Source: Flavobacteriales bacterium (lineage in GTDB: Bacteria; Bacteroidota; Bacteroidia; NS11-12g; UBA955). From it: DNA of 15,738 bases. Positions 1 through 7,143 of this stretch are shown here, piece after piece. Under the pieces are notes generated by a model. The model saw only the letters and a program-made list of their open reading frames with translations. It had not been told where the DNA came from and ran no database searches. The position numbers were made by a program, and so were the translations under genes. Positions within the stretch are counted from its first letter, which is position 1. Every line of letters begins with the position of its first letter. Location of the stretch: contig CANIZU010000027.1 in assembly GCA_947472115.1 (NCBI GenBank), positions 1 to 15,738 on the forward strand. The letters run 5' to 3'.

Positions 1-1179
1 ATCCAACGACCCATCTTTTTGTAAATACTGCAATGCGATATCGCCATAATGGTAAAACAACTTTGAACTCGTCTGCGGAACACCATTCACGTAATATGTT
101 TCCATCTGACGACTTTCATAAAACTGTTCCGATAGCATCAGCCATCCACCGTTACTCAATGCTACCACGTTTCGGATGTAATAATTTTCTGGCCTTTCGT
201 TCCGCTTAAGACTTCCCAAACCCATAAATTGCTTGGCGGAAGTTTCAGAAATAGGATGATTCTTGCAATCTATCCGACCATCGTCACCAAACTCTCCAGT
301 GAAATAACCATCCATACCAACGCCTTTACCTCCATTGTAATAACCAAACACCCGCAGCGCCTGTGTCGTTGTGTGAAGCACCGCCACCGCATCCAAAACA
401 TCGCCCTCCACAACCAAATCACCGCGCATCAAACTATCTCCGCCATTTTTTACCCAGTGAAAATGATTTAACTGCTTGCGACCACCTAGCAATCCCGCTC
501 CCCCGTAATCTTTGTCCTCATAAATTGCGAAAACCTTTCCACTATCGTCCAATACAACCGACTTCCAAGTTAGGTCTGCAGGACTCCATCGCTCACTCGT
601 TAAAATAAAACTACTTCTGGTTTCGGCTCCGTCCAAATCAGCCCGTAACATCCACACTTCGGTGCCTAATGCCTCTCTTGTTCGCTGACCAGCAGTTCCA
701 AAAGCCACAATCGCCCATCTTCTTTTATTGGGTGAACTTGCTACCTCAAATTGATCAATTTCGATGTCGCCGGTATTGTAAGTACCTATCTCCTTTAAAG
801 AAATATCGCCGATCAATGATGCAGAAACAGAATGAACGACAACCTTGATGGCCGATCGCTTTATTTTGGTTGCGCAAATCCAATACAGCATCGAATCCGC
901 CATAAACACCTTTAGCACAATTTGTTTGTTCGCCACTTCAAACTTTCTGTCGTTTTCAAAAACCAATCCCTCCGTATATCGCTCCAGAACAAAACCATTC
1001 GACATTCGATCATCGCCATAGCTCAGCATCAACGTATGTCCGTCAACAGTCCCTATCGCCCGGTGAAATTGTGAACGCTTCTGGGTTAATTTAGGCTGGT
1101 CGCTAATGCGCGTCATTTGCCCATTACAGAGCGAATGCCACAGCAGAAACAAAACCCAAATCAACAATTTACTTTTCAC
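1..1179 (-). CDS. Secreted protein of unknown function, C-terminus beyond the window
   Basis: The minus-strand frame is open from a GTG at 1179 to the left edge, giving 393 residues with no stop, so the C-terminal part is missing. I do not recognise a family. The N-terminus VKSKLLIWVLFLLWHSLC followed by NGQ reads as an export signal: two lysines, then a hydrophobic stretch. The rest is soluble, rich in aromatic and beta-branched residues, with recurring short strands such as RWAIVAFG, EVWMLRADLDG and GGWLMLSEQFYES. This resembles beta-propeller-like secreted proteins of Bacteroidota, but I cannot count blades. GTG 1179 was chosen because it gives the cleanest signal peptide; upstream ATGs are out of frame and a TTG at 1215 is in frame but dilutes the signal. 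The gene diverges from hflX. It is probably periplasmic or surface-located; the function is unknown. Confidence 0.72.
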   Translation of the reverse strand, partial: MKSKLLIWVLFLLWHSLCNGQMTRISDQPKLTQKRSQFHRAIGTVDGHTLMLSYGDDRMSNGFVLERYTEGLVFENDRKFEVANKQIVLKVFMADSMLYWICATKIKRSAIKVVVHSVSASLIGDISLKEIGTYNTGDIEIDQFEVASSPNKRRWAIVAFGTAGQRTREALGTEVWMLRADLDGAETRSSFILTSERWSPADLTWKSVVLDDSGKVFAIYEDKDYGGAGLLGGRKQLNHFHWVKNGGDSLMRGDLVVEGDVLDAVAVLHTTTQALRVFGYYNGGKGVGMDGYFTGEFGDDGRIDCKNHPISETSAKQFMGLGSLKRNERPENYYIRNVVALSNGGWLMLSEQFYESRQMETYYVNGVPQTSSKLFYHYGDIALQYLQKDGSLD

Positions 1180-1184
1180 TAGGT

Positions 1185-1215
1185 CAAAAATCCATGTATG
1201 ACATCGAAATGCCAA
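1185..1215 (-). promoter_or_regulatory. Possible promoter of the partial secreted-protein gene
   Basis: On the minus strand GATTTTTG (1192 to 1185) matches the Bacteroidota -7 consensus TAnnTTTG at all but the first base. A TTG (1215 to 1213) lies 20 bp upstream as a -33 element. Only 5 nt separate the -7 box from the GTG at 1179, so the transcript would start at or next to the start codon. The match is imperfect and short, so this is tentative. Confidence 0.3.
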
Positions 1216-2435
1216 GCTCTGACCTAATTTTGCATAGAATTATTTTAGAATTCGCCCATACCTTGCATACGAACGACATAAAAATAGAAACTGCCATCTT
1301 AGTTGGGGTCAATACGCCCAAACAAACTATGCCCATCGAAGAAACGCTAGATGAGCTTGAACAGCTGGTTTATACCTCCGGTGCCGTTACCAAAAAACGA
1401 TTCATTCAAAACCTTGAACACCCTCAACCTAAAACTTATGTGGGAAAAGGAAAGCTTGAAGAAATCAAGTTGTATGTTGAGAAAAACAAAATCGATCTGA
1501 TCATTTTTGATGACGAACTCACCCCCGCCCAAGTCAGAAATATCGAAACGGAAATCGAAAACACTAAGATTTTAAGTCGTACCCACCTAATTCTCGATAT
1601 TTTCGCCAACAATGCAAAAACGGCGCAGGCCAAAACGCAAGTAGAATTGGCGCAGAGTATTTTTATGCTGCCCCGACTTACAGGAATGTGGACTCACTTA
1701 TCCAAACAAAAAGGGGGTATCGGAATGAAAGGGCCTGGGGAAAAAGAAATCGAAACAGACAGACGTGTACTACGCGATAAAATTTCTTTACTCAAAACCA
1801 GACTCACCGAAATCGAGAAAGTTGGATTTACCCAAAGAAAAAGTCGTGACGGCGTTTTTCGATGCGCCCTTGTGGGATATACGAACGTTGGAAAAAGTAC
1901 CATCATGAATCTCATGAGTCGTTCCGATGTGTTGGTTGAAAACAAATTGTTCGCCACGCTTGATGCCACGGTAAGAAAAGTCGTCATACCAAACCCAGAT
2001 GGGATGGGCGATATGATCCCTCTGCTGCTCTCAGACACCGTAGGATTCATCCGAAAGCTGCCCACGCTGCTCATTGAGAGTTTCAAAAGTACATTGGCTG
2101 AAGCGATGGAAACCGATCTTTTGATTCATGTGGTTGATATTTCAAATACCGCCTTTGAACAACAAATGATGAGTGTGAAAGAAATTCTGCACGAAATTGG
2201 GGCCGGTAGCAAACCCGAACTCATAGTTTTTAATAAGGTGGATGCATTTCACGAAAGCGACGACGATGATTTTTTTGTTGGAAGCACCGGAATGACCATC
2301 GAACAATTTGAAAAAAGTTGGATTGCGAAAGAAATTGCGCCTGCTGTTTTTATATCAGCGCACAACAATTGGAATATCGAAAAATTGAGAGCAACCATTT
2401 TTGAAATGCTCTCACAACAAAAAATGGCCAGATAA
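1194..2435 (+). CDS. hflX: GTPase HflX (ribosome-associated)
   Basis: HflX is a GTPase that binds the 50S subunit and splits or rescues stalled ribosomes, especially under heat stress. The open frame has 413 residues. The N-terminal HflX domain holds TYVGKGKLEE (81-90), and the linker carries the family signature GGIGMKGPGE with ETDRR (174-191). The G domain has G1 GYTNVGKST (228-236), G3 DTVGF (281-285), G4 NKVD (347-350) and G5 SAH (388-390), so it should be active. The start is uncertain. Coordinates give the longest frame from ATG 1194; ATG 1209 and TTG 1263 are alternatives. Relatives usually begin about ten residues before the first strand, here AILVGV (34-39), and a consensus -7 box sits at 1225-1232, inside the extended N-terminus; both favour TTG 1263. 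The TAA lies in the loop of the following terminator. Confidence 0.95.
   Translation: MYDIEMPSSDLILHRIILEFAHTLHTNDIKIETAILVGVNTPKQTMPIEETLDELEQLVYTSGAVTKKRFIQNLEHPQPKTYVGKGKLEEIKLYVEKNKIDLIIFDDELTPAQVRNIETEIENTKILSRTHLILDIFANNAKTAQAKTQVELAQSIFMLPRLTGMWTHLSKQKGGIGMKGPGEKEIETDRRVLRDKISLLKTRLTEIEKVGFTQRKSRDGVFRCALVGYTNVGKSTIMNLMSRSDVLVENKLFATLDATVRKVVIPNPDGMGDMIPLLLSDTVGFIRKLPTLLIESFKSTLAEAMETDLLIHVVDISNTAFEQQMMSVKEILHEIGAGSKPELIVFNKVDAFHESDDDDFFVGSTGMTIEQFEKSWIAKEIAPAVFISAHNNWNIEKLRATIFEMLSQQKMAR
1225..1232 (+). promoter_or_regulatory. Candidate hflX -7 promoter element
   Basis: TAATTTTG is an exact match to the Bacteroidota -7 consensus TAnnTTTG. No good -33 TTG is visible 17-23 bp upstream. 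If used, transcription would begin near 1237, downstream of both ATG candidates of hflX (1194 and 1209) and about 25 nt before the in-frame TTG at 1263. Confidence 0.4.
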
Positions 2436-2450
2436 ATCTGACCATTTTTT
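2419..2450. terminator. Bidirectional terminator between hflX and the DUF2795 gene
   Basis: Two 14-nt arms (2419-2432 and 2437-2450) are complementary except at one position, with a 4-nt loop TAAA. The arms run A6-TGG to CCA-T6, so a U-tract follows the stem on both strands. The one imperfect pair is C/A on the plus strand and a tolerable U/G on the minus strand. The hflX stop codon occupies the loop. The DUF2795 gene, convergent, ends 15 bp away. Confidence 0.75.
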
Positions 2451-2465
2451 TCTCTTTACCAAAGA

Positions 2466-2687
2466 TTAAAGTTCGTCTTCATTAAAGAAGTAGTCATCAT
2501 CCGAAGGATAATCACTCCAAATTTCTTCAATACTCTCATATGGCTCACCGTCGTCTTCCAACTCTTGAAGGTTTTCCATTACCTCCAAAGGAGCTCCAGA
2601 ACGGATTGCATAATCAATCAACTCGTCTTTGGTGGCCGGCCATGGAGCATCGTCCAAATATCCAACCAATTCCAGTGTCCAATACAT
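2466..2687 (-). CDS. Small acidic DUF2795 family protein
   Basis: This 73-residue protein starts with ATG at 2687 and opens with MYWTLELVGYL followed by DDAPWPATKDELIDYAIRSG. I recognise this as the Bacteroidota form of the DUF2795 family, whose function is unknown; length and start agree with that family. The protein is strongly acidic, with 23 Asp/Glu and only two basic residues (K20, R29). The acid is concentrated in the C-terminal half, including DDD at 63-65 and EDE at 70-72. No signal peptide or membrane segment is visible, so it is probably cytoplasmic. It converges on hflX with a shared terminator and diverges from the methyltransferase gene across a 67-bp spacer. No functional link to either neighbour can be read from the sequence. 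Confidence 0.9.
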   Translation of the reverse strand: MYWTLELVGYLDDAPWPATKDELIDYAIRSGAPLEVMENLQELEDDGEPYESIEEIWSDYPSDDDYFFNEDEL

Positions 2688-2703
2688 AAATTCTTACTTA
2701 CCG

Positions 2704-2733
2704 CGAAAATAGATTTTTGATTCAGAAAAACAA
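2704..2733 (-). promoter_or_regulatory. Candidate promoter of the DUF2795 gene
   Basis: On the minus strand TATTTTCG (2711 to 2704) matches TAnnTTTG at 7 of 8 positions, and TTG (2733 to 2731) lies 19 bp upstream, the usual -33/-7 spacing in Bacteroidota. The predicted start near 2699 leaves a leader of about 12 nt. Confidence 0.35.
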
Positions 2734-2754
2734 CATGAAATTTGTAAGAAAATC

Positions 2755-3399
2755 ATGCACCACGACTGGCAAGACCAAATTCATCAATATTGTGAGCAAA
2801 TGAGCTCGCCTGAATCCCCTTTTTTACAGGCAATCAATGATTTCACTTGGAAAAAAATGATTAACCCTAGGATGCTTTCTGGACACCTACAAGGTCAATT
2901 ATTGTCGTCCCTTGTAGCCCTAAAACAACCCCAATGCATTCTAGAAATCGGCACTTTTACCGGTTACGCCACTGCTTGCCTGTTGAAAAACCTTCCCAAA
3001 TCGAGCGAAATCCACAGTATAGAAGCCGATCTCGAAATCGCCCATAAAACACATTCCTTTTGGAATCAGAACAACCCCAATCACCCCGTTCAGTGGCATA
3101 TAGGGGAGGCACTTTCAATCATCCCATCACTTAATATCCATCCCGATTTTATTTTTGTTGACGCCGATAAATCAAATTACGCCGCCTATCTCGACCTCTG
3201 CTTGCCCTTGCTCCCAATGAATGGTCTAATGCTATTTGATAATACCCTGTGGAGTAAACGAGTGATAAATGAAACTGATCTTCTCAACGATAAGGACACC
3301 CAAAATATGCATGCGTTTAACCAATACCTCAAAAGTCATGATAACCTGCAAATCACATTGTTGCCAATCCGAGATGGCCTAACTATGGTACAAAAATAA
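2755..3399 (+). CDS. SAM-dependent O-methyltransferase (catechol type)
   Basis: This 214-residue class I methyltransferase belongs to the Methyltransf_3 family (catechol and caffeoyl-CoA O-methyltransferases), which methylate hydroxyl groups with S-adenosylmethionine and usually need a divalent metal. Visible features are the SAM-binding loop LEIGTFTGYA (63-72), the ribose-binding acid E90 in SIEAD, FVDADK (134-139), and FDNTLW (161-166). By analogy with catechol methyltransferase, D136, D162 and N163 would bind metal and K139 would be the catalytic base. Length is normal and no export signal is seen, so it is cytoplasmic. The ATG at 2755 is supported by the family N-terminus; the weak -7-like GAAATTTG at 2737-2744 would leave only a few nt of leader. 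The natural substrate cannot be told. The stop lies 2 bp from the stop of the convergent MarR gene. Confidence 0.92.
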   Translation: MHHDWQDQIHQYCEQMSSPESPFLQAINDFTWKKMINPRMLSGHLQGQLLSSLVALKQPQCILEIGTFTGYATACLLKNLPKSSEIHSIEADLEIAHKTHSFWNQNNPNHPVQWHIGEALSIIPSLNIHPDFIFVDADKSNYAAYLDLCLPLLPMNGLMLFDNTLWSKRVINETDLLNDKDTQNMHAFNQYLKSHDNLQITLLPIRDGLTMVQK

Positions 3400-3401
3400 A
3401 T

Positions 3402-3851
3402 TTAACTCCTCATTGAATCCAACATCTCGTTGAATTTGTCATAATCTACCTTCACTTCGTCAAACAATTCATTCATTCTCGATTTCATCACCGGTTCGAT
3501 CTGTAACAAAAGTGACATCCCCTTTTCTGTGATGATGATCTTCATCTTCCTGCGATTCATTTTGTCAATGGCACGATTTATCAGTCCCATCGTCAACAAT
3601 CGATCACACAAACGAGTGATATCTGGATTTTTATCCAACATTACCTCCTTGATCTCTGTAGGATTCACACAATCAGGATGCCTGCCACGCAAAATCCTAA
3701 GAACATTATATTGCTGATGCGTAATATCAAACGTTTTAAATAAATCACGGAATTCCCCATGAAGCCAATTCGCTGTGTACATGAGATTTAACGTCGCTTT
3801 ATGCAACGGCGAATCGAATTTCTTTTGTTTTATGGCGTCTTCGAGTTTCAC
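3402..3851 (-). CDS. MarR-family transcriptional regulator
   Basis: MarR proteins are dimeric winged-helix DNA-binding proteins, usually repressors released by small ligands. Starting from GTG 3851 the product has 149 residues beginning VKLEDAIKQKKF, which matches the start of Bacteroidota MarR homologues (MKLEEEIKQ type). An in-frame TTG at 3890 would add 13 residues unlike the family. The dimerisation helices and winged helix follow: THQQYNVLRILRG, then PTEIKEVMLDKNPDITRLCDRLLTMGLINR for the HTH, and RRKMKIIITEKG for the wing. The gene is divergent from kynU across an 87-bp spacer containing a direct repeat, so autoregulation and control of kynU are plausible inferences. No Cys-based redox motif of the OhrR type is evident in the HTH region. 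Its 3' end abuts the methyltransferase gene. Confidence 0.9.
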   Translation of the reverse strand: MKLEDAIKQKKFDSPLHKATLNLMYTANWLHGEFRDLFKTFDITHQQYNVLRILRGRHPDCVNPTEIKEVMLDKNPDITRLCDRLLTMGLINRAIDKMNRRKMKIIITEKGMSLLLQIEPVMKSRMNELFDEVKVDYDKFNEMLDSMRS

Positions 3852-3855
3852 TTGA

Positions 3856-3905
3856 TTGCAAATTAATGACTTAACAGCCAAATAATACAATCATTTTGCA
3901 AATTA
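3856..3905. repeat. 10-bp direct repeat in the marR-kynU spacer, candidate operator
   Basis: TTGCAAATTA occurs at 3856-3865 and again at 3896-3905, starting 40 bp apart (about four helical turns, same DNA face). Each copy contains the palindromic core TTGCAA. The first copy covers a possible marR -7 element (minus-strand TTAATTTG, 3866 to 3859); the second lies where the kynU -33 element should be. This is the expected layout for a repressor controlling both divergent genes, but binding by the adjacent MarR protein is inference. Confidence 0.45.
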
Positions 3906-3926
3906 CTCCCTTCAAAAATTAGCGCT

Positions 3927-3934
3927 TACCTTTG
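3927..3934 (+). promoter_or_regulatory. kynU -7 promoter element
   Basis: TACCTTTG is an exact match to TAnnTTTG and ends 4 nt before the GTG start codon at 3939. The predicted transcription start would coincide with the start codon, giving a leaderless mRNA. No proper TTG is found at -33 (only TTA at 3903-3905), which may indicate a need for an activator or weak basal activity. Confidence 0.5.
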
Positions 3935-3938
3935 CAGA

Positions 3939-5258
3939 GTGAGTACCCCATTCCAAAATACACTAGACTTCGCCAAGGATATGGATCAAAATGATTCATT
4001 GCGCGACTTCCGTAACCAATTCCACTTCCCAACCAACGAAAACAATGAAACAAGCATTTATTTCTGCGGTAATTCACTTGGGCTTCAACCCAAATCAGCA
4101 AAAGAAGCCATTGTTAATGAATTAGAAGATTGGGCCAAATGGGGTGTTGAAGGACATTTCCACGGTCGAAAACCCTGGTTTCACTATCATAAATTTCTTA
4201 CGGAATATACAGCAGAAATTGCCGGTGCACTGCCCCATGAAGTGGTTGTAATGAACCAACTCACAGTAAACTTACACCTGTTGATGTTTAGTTTTTACCG
4301 ACCCACTTTTGCAACCGATGCAGATGGCAATTACAAACCCCTTCGTTATAAAATTTTGATGGAAGCAGGCGCATTTCCTAGCGATATGTACGCCGTGCAA
4401 AGTCAAGTAGAATCGTATGGACTAGATTATAACGACGCTGTGATTGAACTCTCGCCAAGAGAAGGTGAAAACACCCTTAGACATAACGATATTATGAATA
4501 CCATCTCTGAATTAGGGGATCAACTCTGCCTAACATTTTTTAGTGGTGTTCAATATTATACAGGTCAACTTTTCAATATTCCAGAAATTACCAAAGCTGC
4601 GCACAAGGTGGGTGCTATGGCCGGGTTCGACCTAGCTCACACTGCCGGGAACATAGATTTGAAACTTCACGATTGGGATGTCGATTTTGCCGCATGGTGC
4701 TCCTATAAATATCTAAACAGCGGCCCAGGCAATGTATCGGGGGTTTTCATTCACGGCCGACATGGATTAAATCCAAAAACACCAAGACTTTCTGGCTGGT
4801 GGGGCCATAAAGAAGACGTTCGCTTTCAAATGAAAAAAGGCTATATCCCTGAACCCGGAGCGGCTGGCTGGCAAATGAGCAACGCACCCGTCTTTGGAAT
4901 GGCGATTCATTTGGCAAGCTTAGAATTATTCCATCAAGCCGGAATGCCTAACCTAAGAAACAAGAGTAAAAACCTAACTTCCTTTCTATCATTCGTATTA
5001 GAAGAAGCGAAGCAATTGAATTCCGTTTTGCAATTCGATATTATAACACCCAAAGACCCAAACGAAAGAGGCGCTCAATTGAGTTTATTGACCAACCACG
5101 ACGGAAAGGCATTGTTCGATTTTCTTGCAAAAGCCAATATCATTGTAGATTGGAGAGAGCCGAACGTCATTCGGATTGCACCTGCACCCATGTACAATTC
5201 CTATGAAGATGTTTTTACCCTTGGGCAAGCTTTCCAGGACTTTAAGATTTCTCTTTAA
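3939..5258 (+). CDS. kynU: Kynureninase (PLP-dependent)
   Basis: Kynureninase (EC 3.7.1.3) cleaves kynurenine or 3-hydroxykynurenine to anthranilate or 3-hydroxyanthranilate plus alanine, in tryptophan catabolism and the eukaryote-like route to NAD. The 439-residue product shows the fold-type I aminotransferase layout: CGNSLGLQPK (43-52), DLAH (231-234) and WCSYKYLNSGPG (253-264). By comparison with the family, D231 and H234 contact the PLP ring and K257 forms the Schiff base. The SGWWGH segment (285-290) is also typical. The start is GTG 3939; the resulting N-terminus QNTLDFAKDMDQNDSLRDF matches family members, and the next Met (residue 15) would cut into it. No other kynurenine-pathway gene is in the window, so the fate of the product is unknown here. 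The 3' end overlaps the convergent TPR gene by 17 bp. Confidence 0.96.
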   Translation: MSTPFQNTLDFAKDMDQNDSLRDFRNQFHFPTNENNETSIYFCGNSLGLQPKSAKEAIVNELEDWAKWGVEGHFHGRKPWFHYHKFLTEYTAEIAGALPHEVVVMNQLTVNLHLLMFSFYRPTFATDADGNYKPLRYKILMEAGAFPSDMYAVQSQVESYGLDYNDAVIELSPREGENTLRHNDIMNTISELGDQLCLTFFSGVQYYTGQLFNIPEITKAAHKVGAMAGFDLAHTAGNIDLKLHDWDVDFAAWCSYKYLNSGPGNVSGVFIHGRHGLNPKTPRLSGWWGHKEDVRFQMKKGYIPEPGAAGWQMSNAPVFGMAIHLASLELFHQAGMPNLRNKSKNLTSFLSFVLEEAKQLNSVLQFDIITPKDPNERGAQLSLLTNHDGKALFDFLAKANIIVDWREPNVIRIAPAPMYNSYEDVFTLGQAFQDFKISL

Positions 5259-7143
5259 AGGACTCCCAGTGGGTGCTATTGTCGATGCCTAAAATTCTCC
5301 TAATCTTAGACCTAACATTGTGAATATATTGAGGTGTAACACCAACAATTGCAGCAATGTCCTTTGATTTATAACCATCCACACTCAAAATAAAAATCCG
5401 TTTTTCTGTTAGACTCAAGGTTTTCAAGGCTGGATAATGGTCAAAAATATCGCCTTGCTCTTTAATCTTAGAATCTGCCAACTGGGGCCTTGTGGTATTC
5501 TCAACCCTACTCATCGCTTCCAAGTCTCTTCGGATTAAGTCTAATTCTTGAGGGTTTTCCGTTTTAATGGTTTTCAACTTCTTACTAATCTCCATGCTTT
5601 TGGACAAAACCAATTCACTCATATGAATGATGCGTTCATTCATTTCTTTTTCCTTCTGAATGTGAGATTTTTCCTCTCTTTGTAAAGACAACTGATAATT
5701 CGCCATCGCCAACTCTCTTTGCTTAATTCGCTGTTTCATCCAAAAGAATAAAGCGGTGAGTATAAGAATTAATCCAAGAGAGGCGAACAGGCCATAAGTG
5801 TAATTGGAAATCTTCTTTCTGTTAGACAACTCCAATTGATATTCTAACTGAGAATTCTTCAACACCTCCAATTCCTTCTTTGCCGTAAAATCTGCTTTGG
5901 TTATCGAATCGTGAAAATTCAGGAATTCATTCTCAAATTCCATCGACTGATTGAGCGCTATATAAGCCTTGTCTGGATCATCTTTCAACTTCAACATTTT
6001 AGCCAATAAACGATAGTGGTTTCCATTGGCCCGAGGATTCTCCTTAAATTGAAGCCTAAGCCTGTCATGCCAAATCGATAAACTATCCAAATCAAATAAA
6101 TCCGGATTTTCCATAACTGAATATTCCATAGACTCATTAATCCCCAAAATTGCCTTAAAATAATTATCTGAAATCCACGGTACATGCGATTTTACCATGG
6201 CGGTAACCTTAGACGCATCAACCTGCATTTGCTGCTTTAATCTACAGCCCAAAAACTCTATTCTAAATTCGGGTAAAATTGTGGAATCTGGCATTGAACT
6301 TAACAAGGCGGCACTCTGGTCCCACCTTCCCAACAAAATATTGATTTGAAGTTTATTCATAGCCAAAACACCTCGTGAATAAGGGTCCTTGGCAGCTTCA
6401 ATGATTGCCTCATTTTTTTTCCAAAATTCATCTGCAGCCTTATAATTCTTTTCCGCAATTTTTAATGAAATGATATTATTAATCAAAATTGCAGGCATTG
6501 GCTCATCCTTGGGATAGTTATCATAAACCTCTAAAAAACATTTCGAAGCCGCGCCAAAAAGTGATTGATAAAAATAAATCGTACTCAAATTGTTTAATAA
6601 AGTAGTTCTGACATGTAAATCATTGAATTTAGTCGCCTCCGCCAAACCCTTGTTAATCAATTCTTTAGCTGCACGAAATTCTCGCTTTCCCATCAAATGG
6701 ACCGACTTCAAATGATAATAATAGGATTTGTCTGAACCCACTGGTAGCAAACTCTCTGCTTCGTCTAAATAGTACTGCACTGAATCTGACTCCCCTCGTT
6801 CATCGCACTCAAAACCATGAGTTATTAATAATAACGACATACCATAGGAATCGTCGTTTGATTTTACACGGTTATCTATATATCTCCGCAATTTTTTGAA
6901 TTCCAATTCTTGATTGGATTGAAAAATAGATAATTTATCGATGGCTATTTTCAAATACTCATCTTCGCTCATCTTATCTAAGATAGATATCACAGAATCT
7001 GCAGTACTTATAGCATAAATACTTGGGCCCGATTGAGGACTGATTTCTATGAATTTAACCCATCCAAATGTCGTTAATACCAAGACTAGCAGGCCAATTA
7101 CCATCTTTTTATTTGCCCTAATGTATTTTATAATATCGCTCAT
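5242..7143 (-). CDS. Membrane-anchored TPR protein with C-terminal LuxR-like HTH
   Basis: This 633-residue protein looks like a one-component transmembrane regulator. A short basic N-terminus (RANKK) precedes a membrane segment (about 14-31). Residues 32-447 are helical with TPR-like repeats (around 100-400, for example LMGKREFRAAKELINKGLAEA and LKDDPDKAYIALNQSMEFE). A second membrane segment (about 449-469) is followed by a charged coiled coil (470-545) and a helix-turn-helix of LuxR/GerE type (about 575-620: LSLTEKRIFILSVDGYKSKD, then IAAIVGVTPQYIHNVRSKI). The charges around the two membrane segments suggest a periplasmic TPR sensor and cytoplasmic coiled coil and HTH. TPR-TM-HTH proteins occur in Bacteroidota, but I cannot assign ligand or targets. 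There is no receiver or kinase domain and no cognate partner next door. ATG 7143 is the natural start. It diverges from ftsH across 423 bp; its end overlaps kynU by 17 bp. Confidence 0.85.
   Translation of the reverse strand: MSDIIKYIRANKKMVIGLLVLVLTTFGWVKFIEISPQSGPSIYAISTADSVISILDKMSEDEYLKIAIDKLSIFQSNQELEFKKLRRYIDNRVKSNDDSYGMSLLLITHGFECDERGESDSVQYYLDEAESLLPVGSDKSYYYHLKSVHLMGKREFRAAKELINKGLAEATKFNDLHVRTTLLNNLSTIYFYQSLFGAASKCFLEVYDNYPKDEPMPAILINNIISLKIAEKNYKAADEFWKKNEAIIEAAKDPYSRGVLAMNKLQINILLGRWDQSAALLSSMPDSTILPEFRIEFLGCRLKQQMQVDASKVTAMVKSHVPWISDNYFKAILGINESMEYSVMENPDLFDLDSLSIWHDRLRLQFKENPRANGNHYRLLAKMLKLKDDPDKAYIALNQSMEFENEFLNFHDSITKADFTAKKELEVLKNSQLEYQLELSNRKKISNYTYGLFASLGLILILTALFFWMKQRIKQRELAMANYQLSLQREEKSHIQKEKEMNERIIHMSELVLSKSMEISKKLKTIKTENPQELDLIRRDLEAMSRVENTTRPQLADSKIKEQGDIFDHYPALKTLSLTEKRIFILSVDGYKSKDIAAIVGVTPQYIHNVRSKIRRILGIDNSTHWESFKEKS

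Noticed and set aside
229..608. Two plus-strand reading frames of 80 and 81 codons
   Set aside because: They lie antisense to the continuous minus-strand secreted-protein frame and have His/Thr/Pro-rich, low-complexity translations typical of shadows.
1894..1899. Val instead of Ala in the HflX G1 motif (GYTNVGKST)
   Set aside because: The essential GxxxxGKS/T pattern is intact and the Val form is frequent in Bacteroidota HflX.
2755..5258. Methyltransferase, marR and kynU as one biosynthetic cluster
   Set aside because: The three genes are on alternating strands with no shared transcript, and no other pathway genes are present; only the marR-kynU regulatory link has sequence support.
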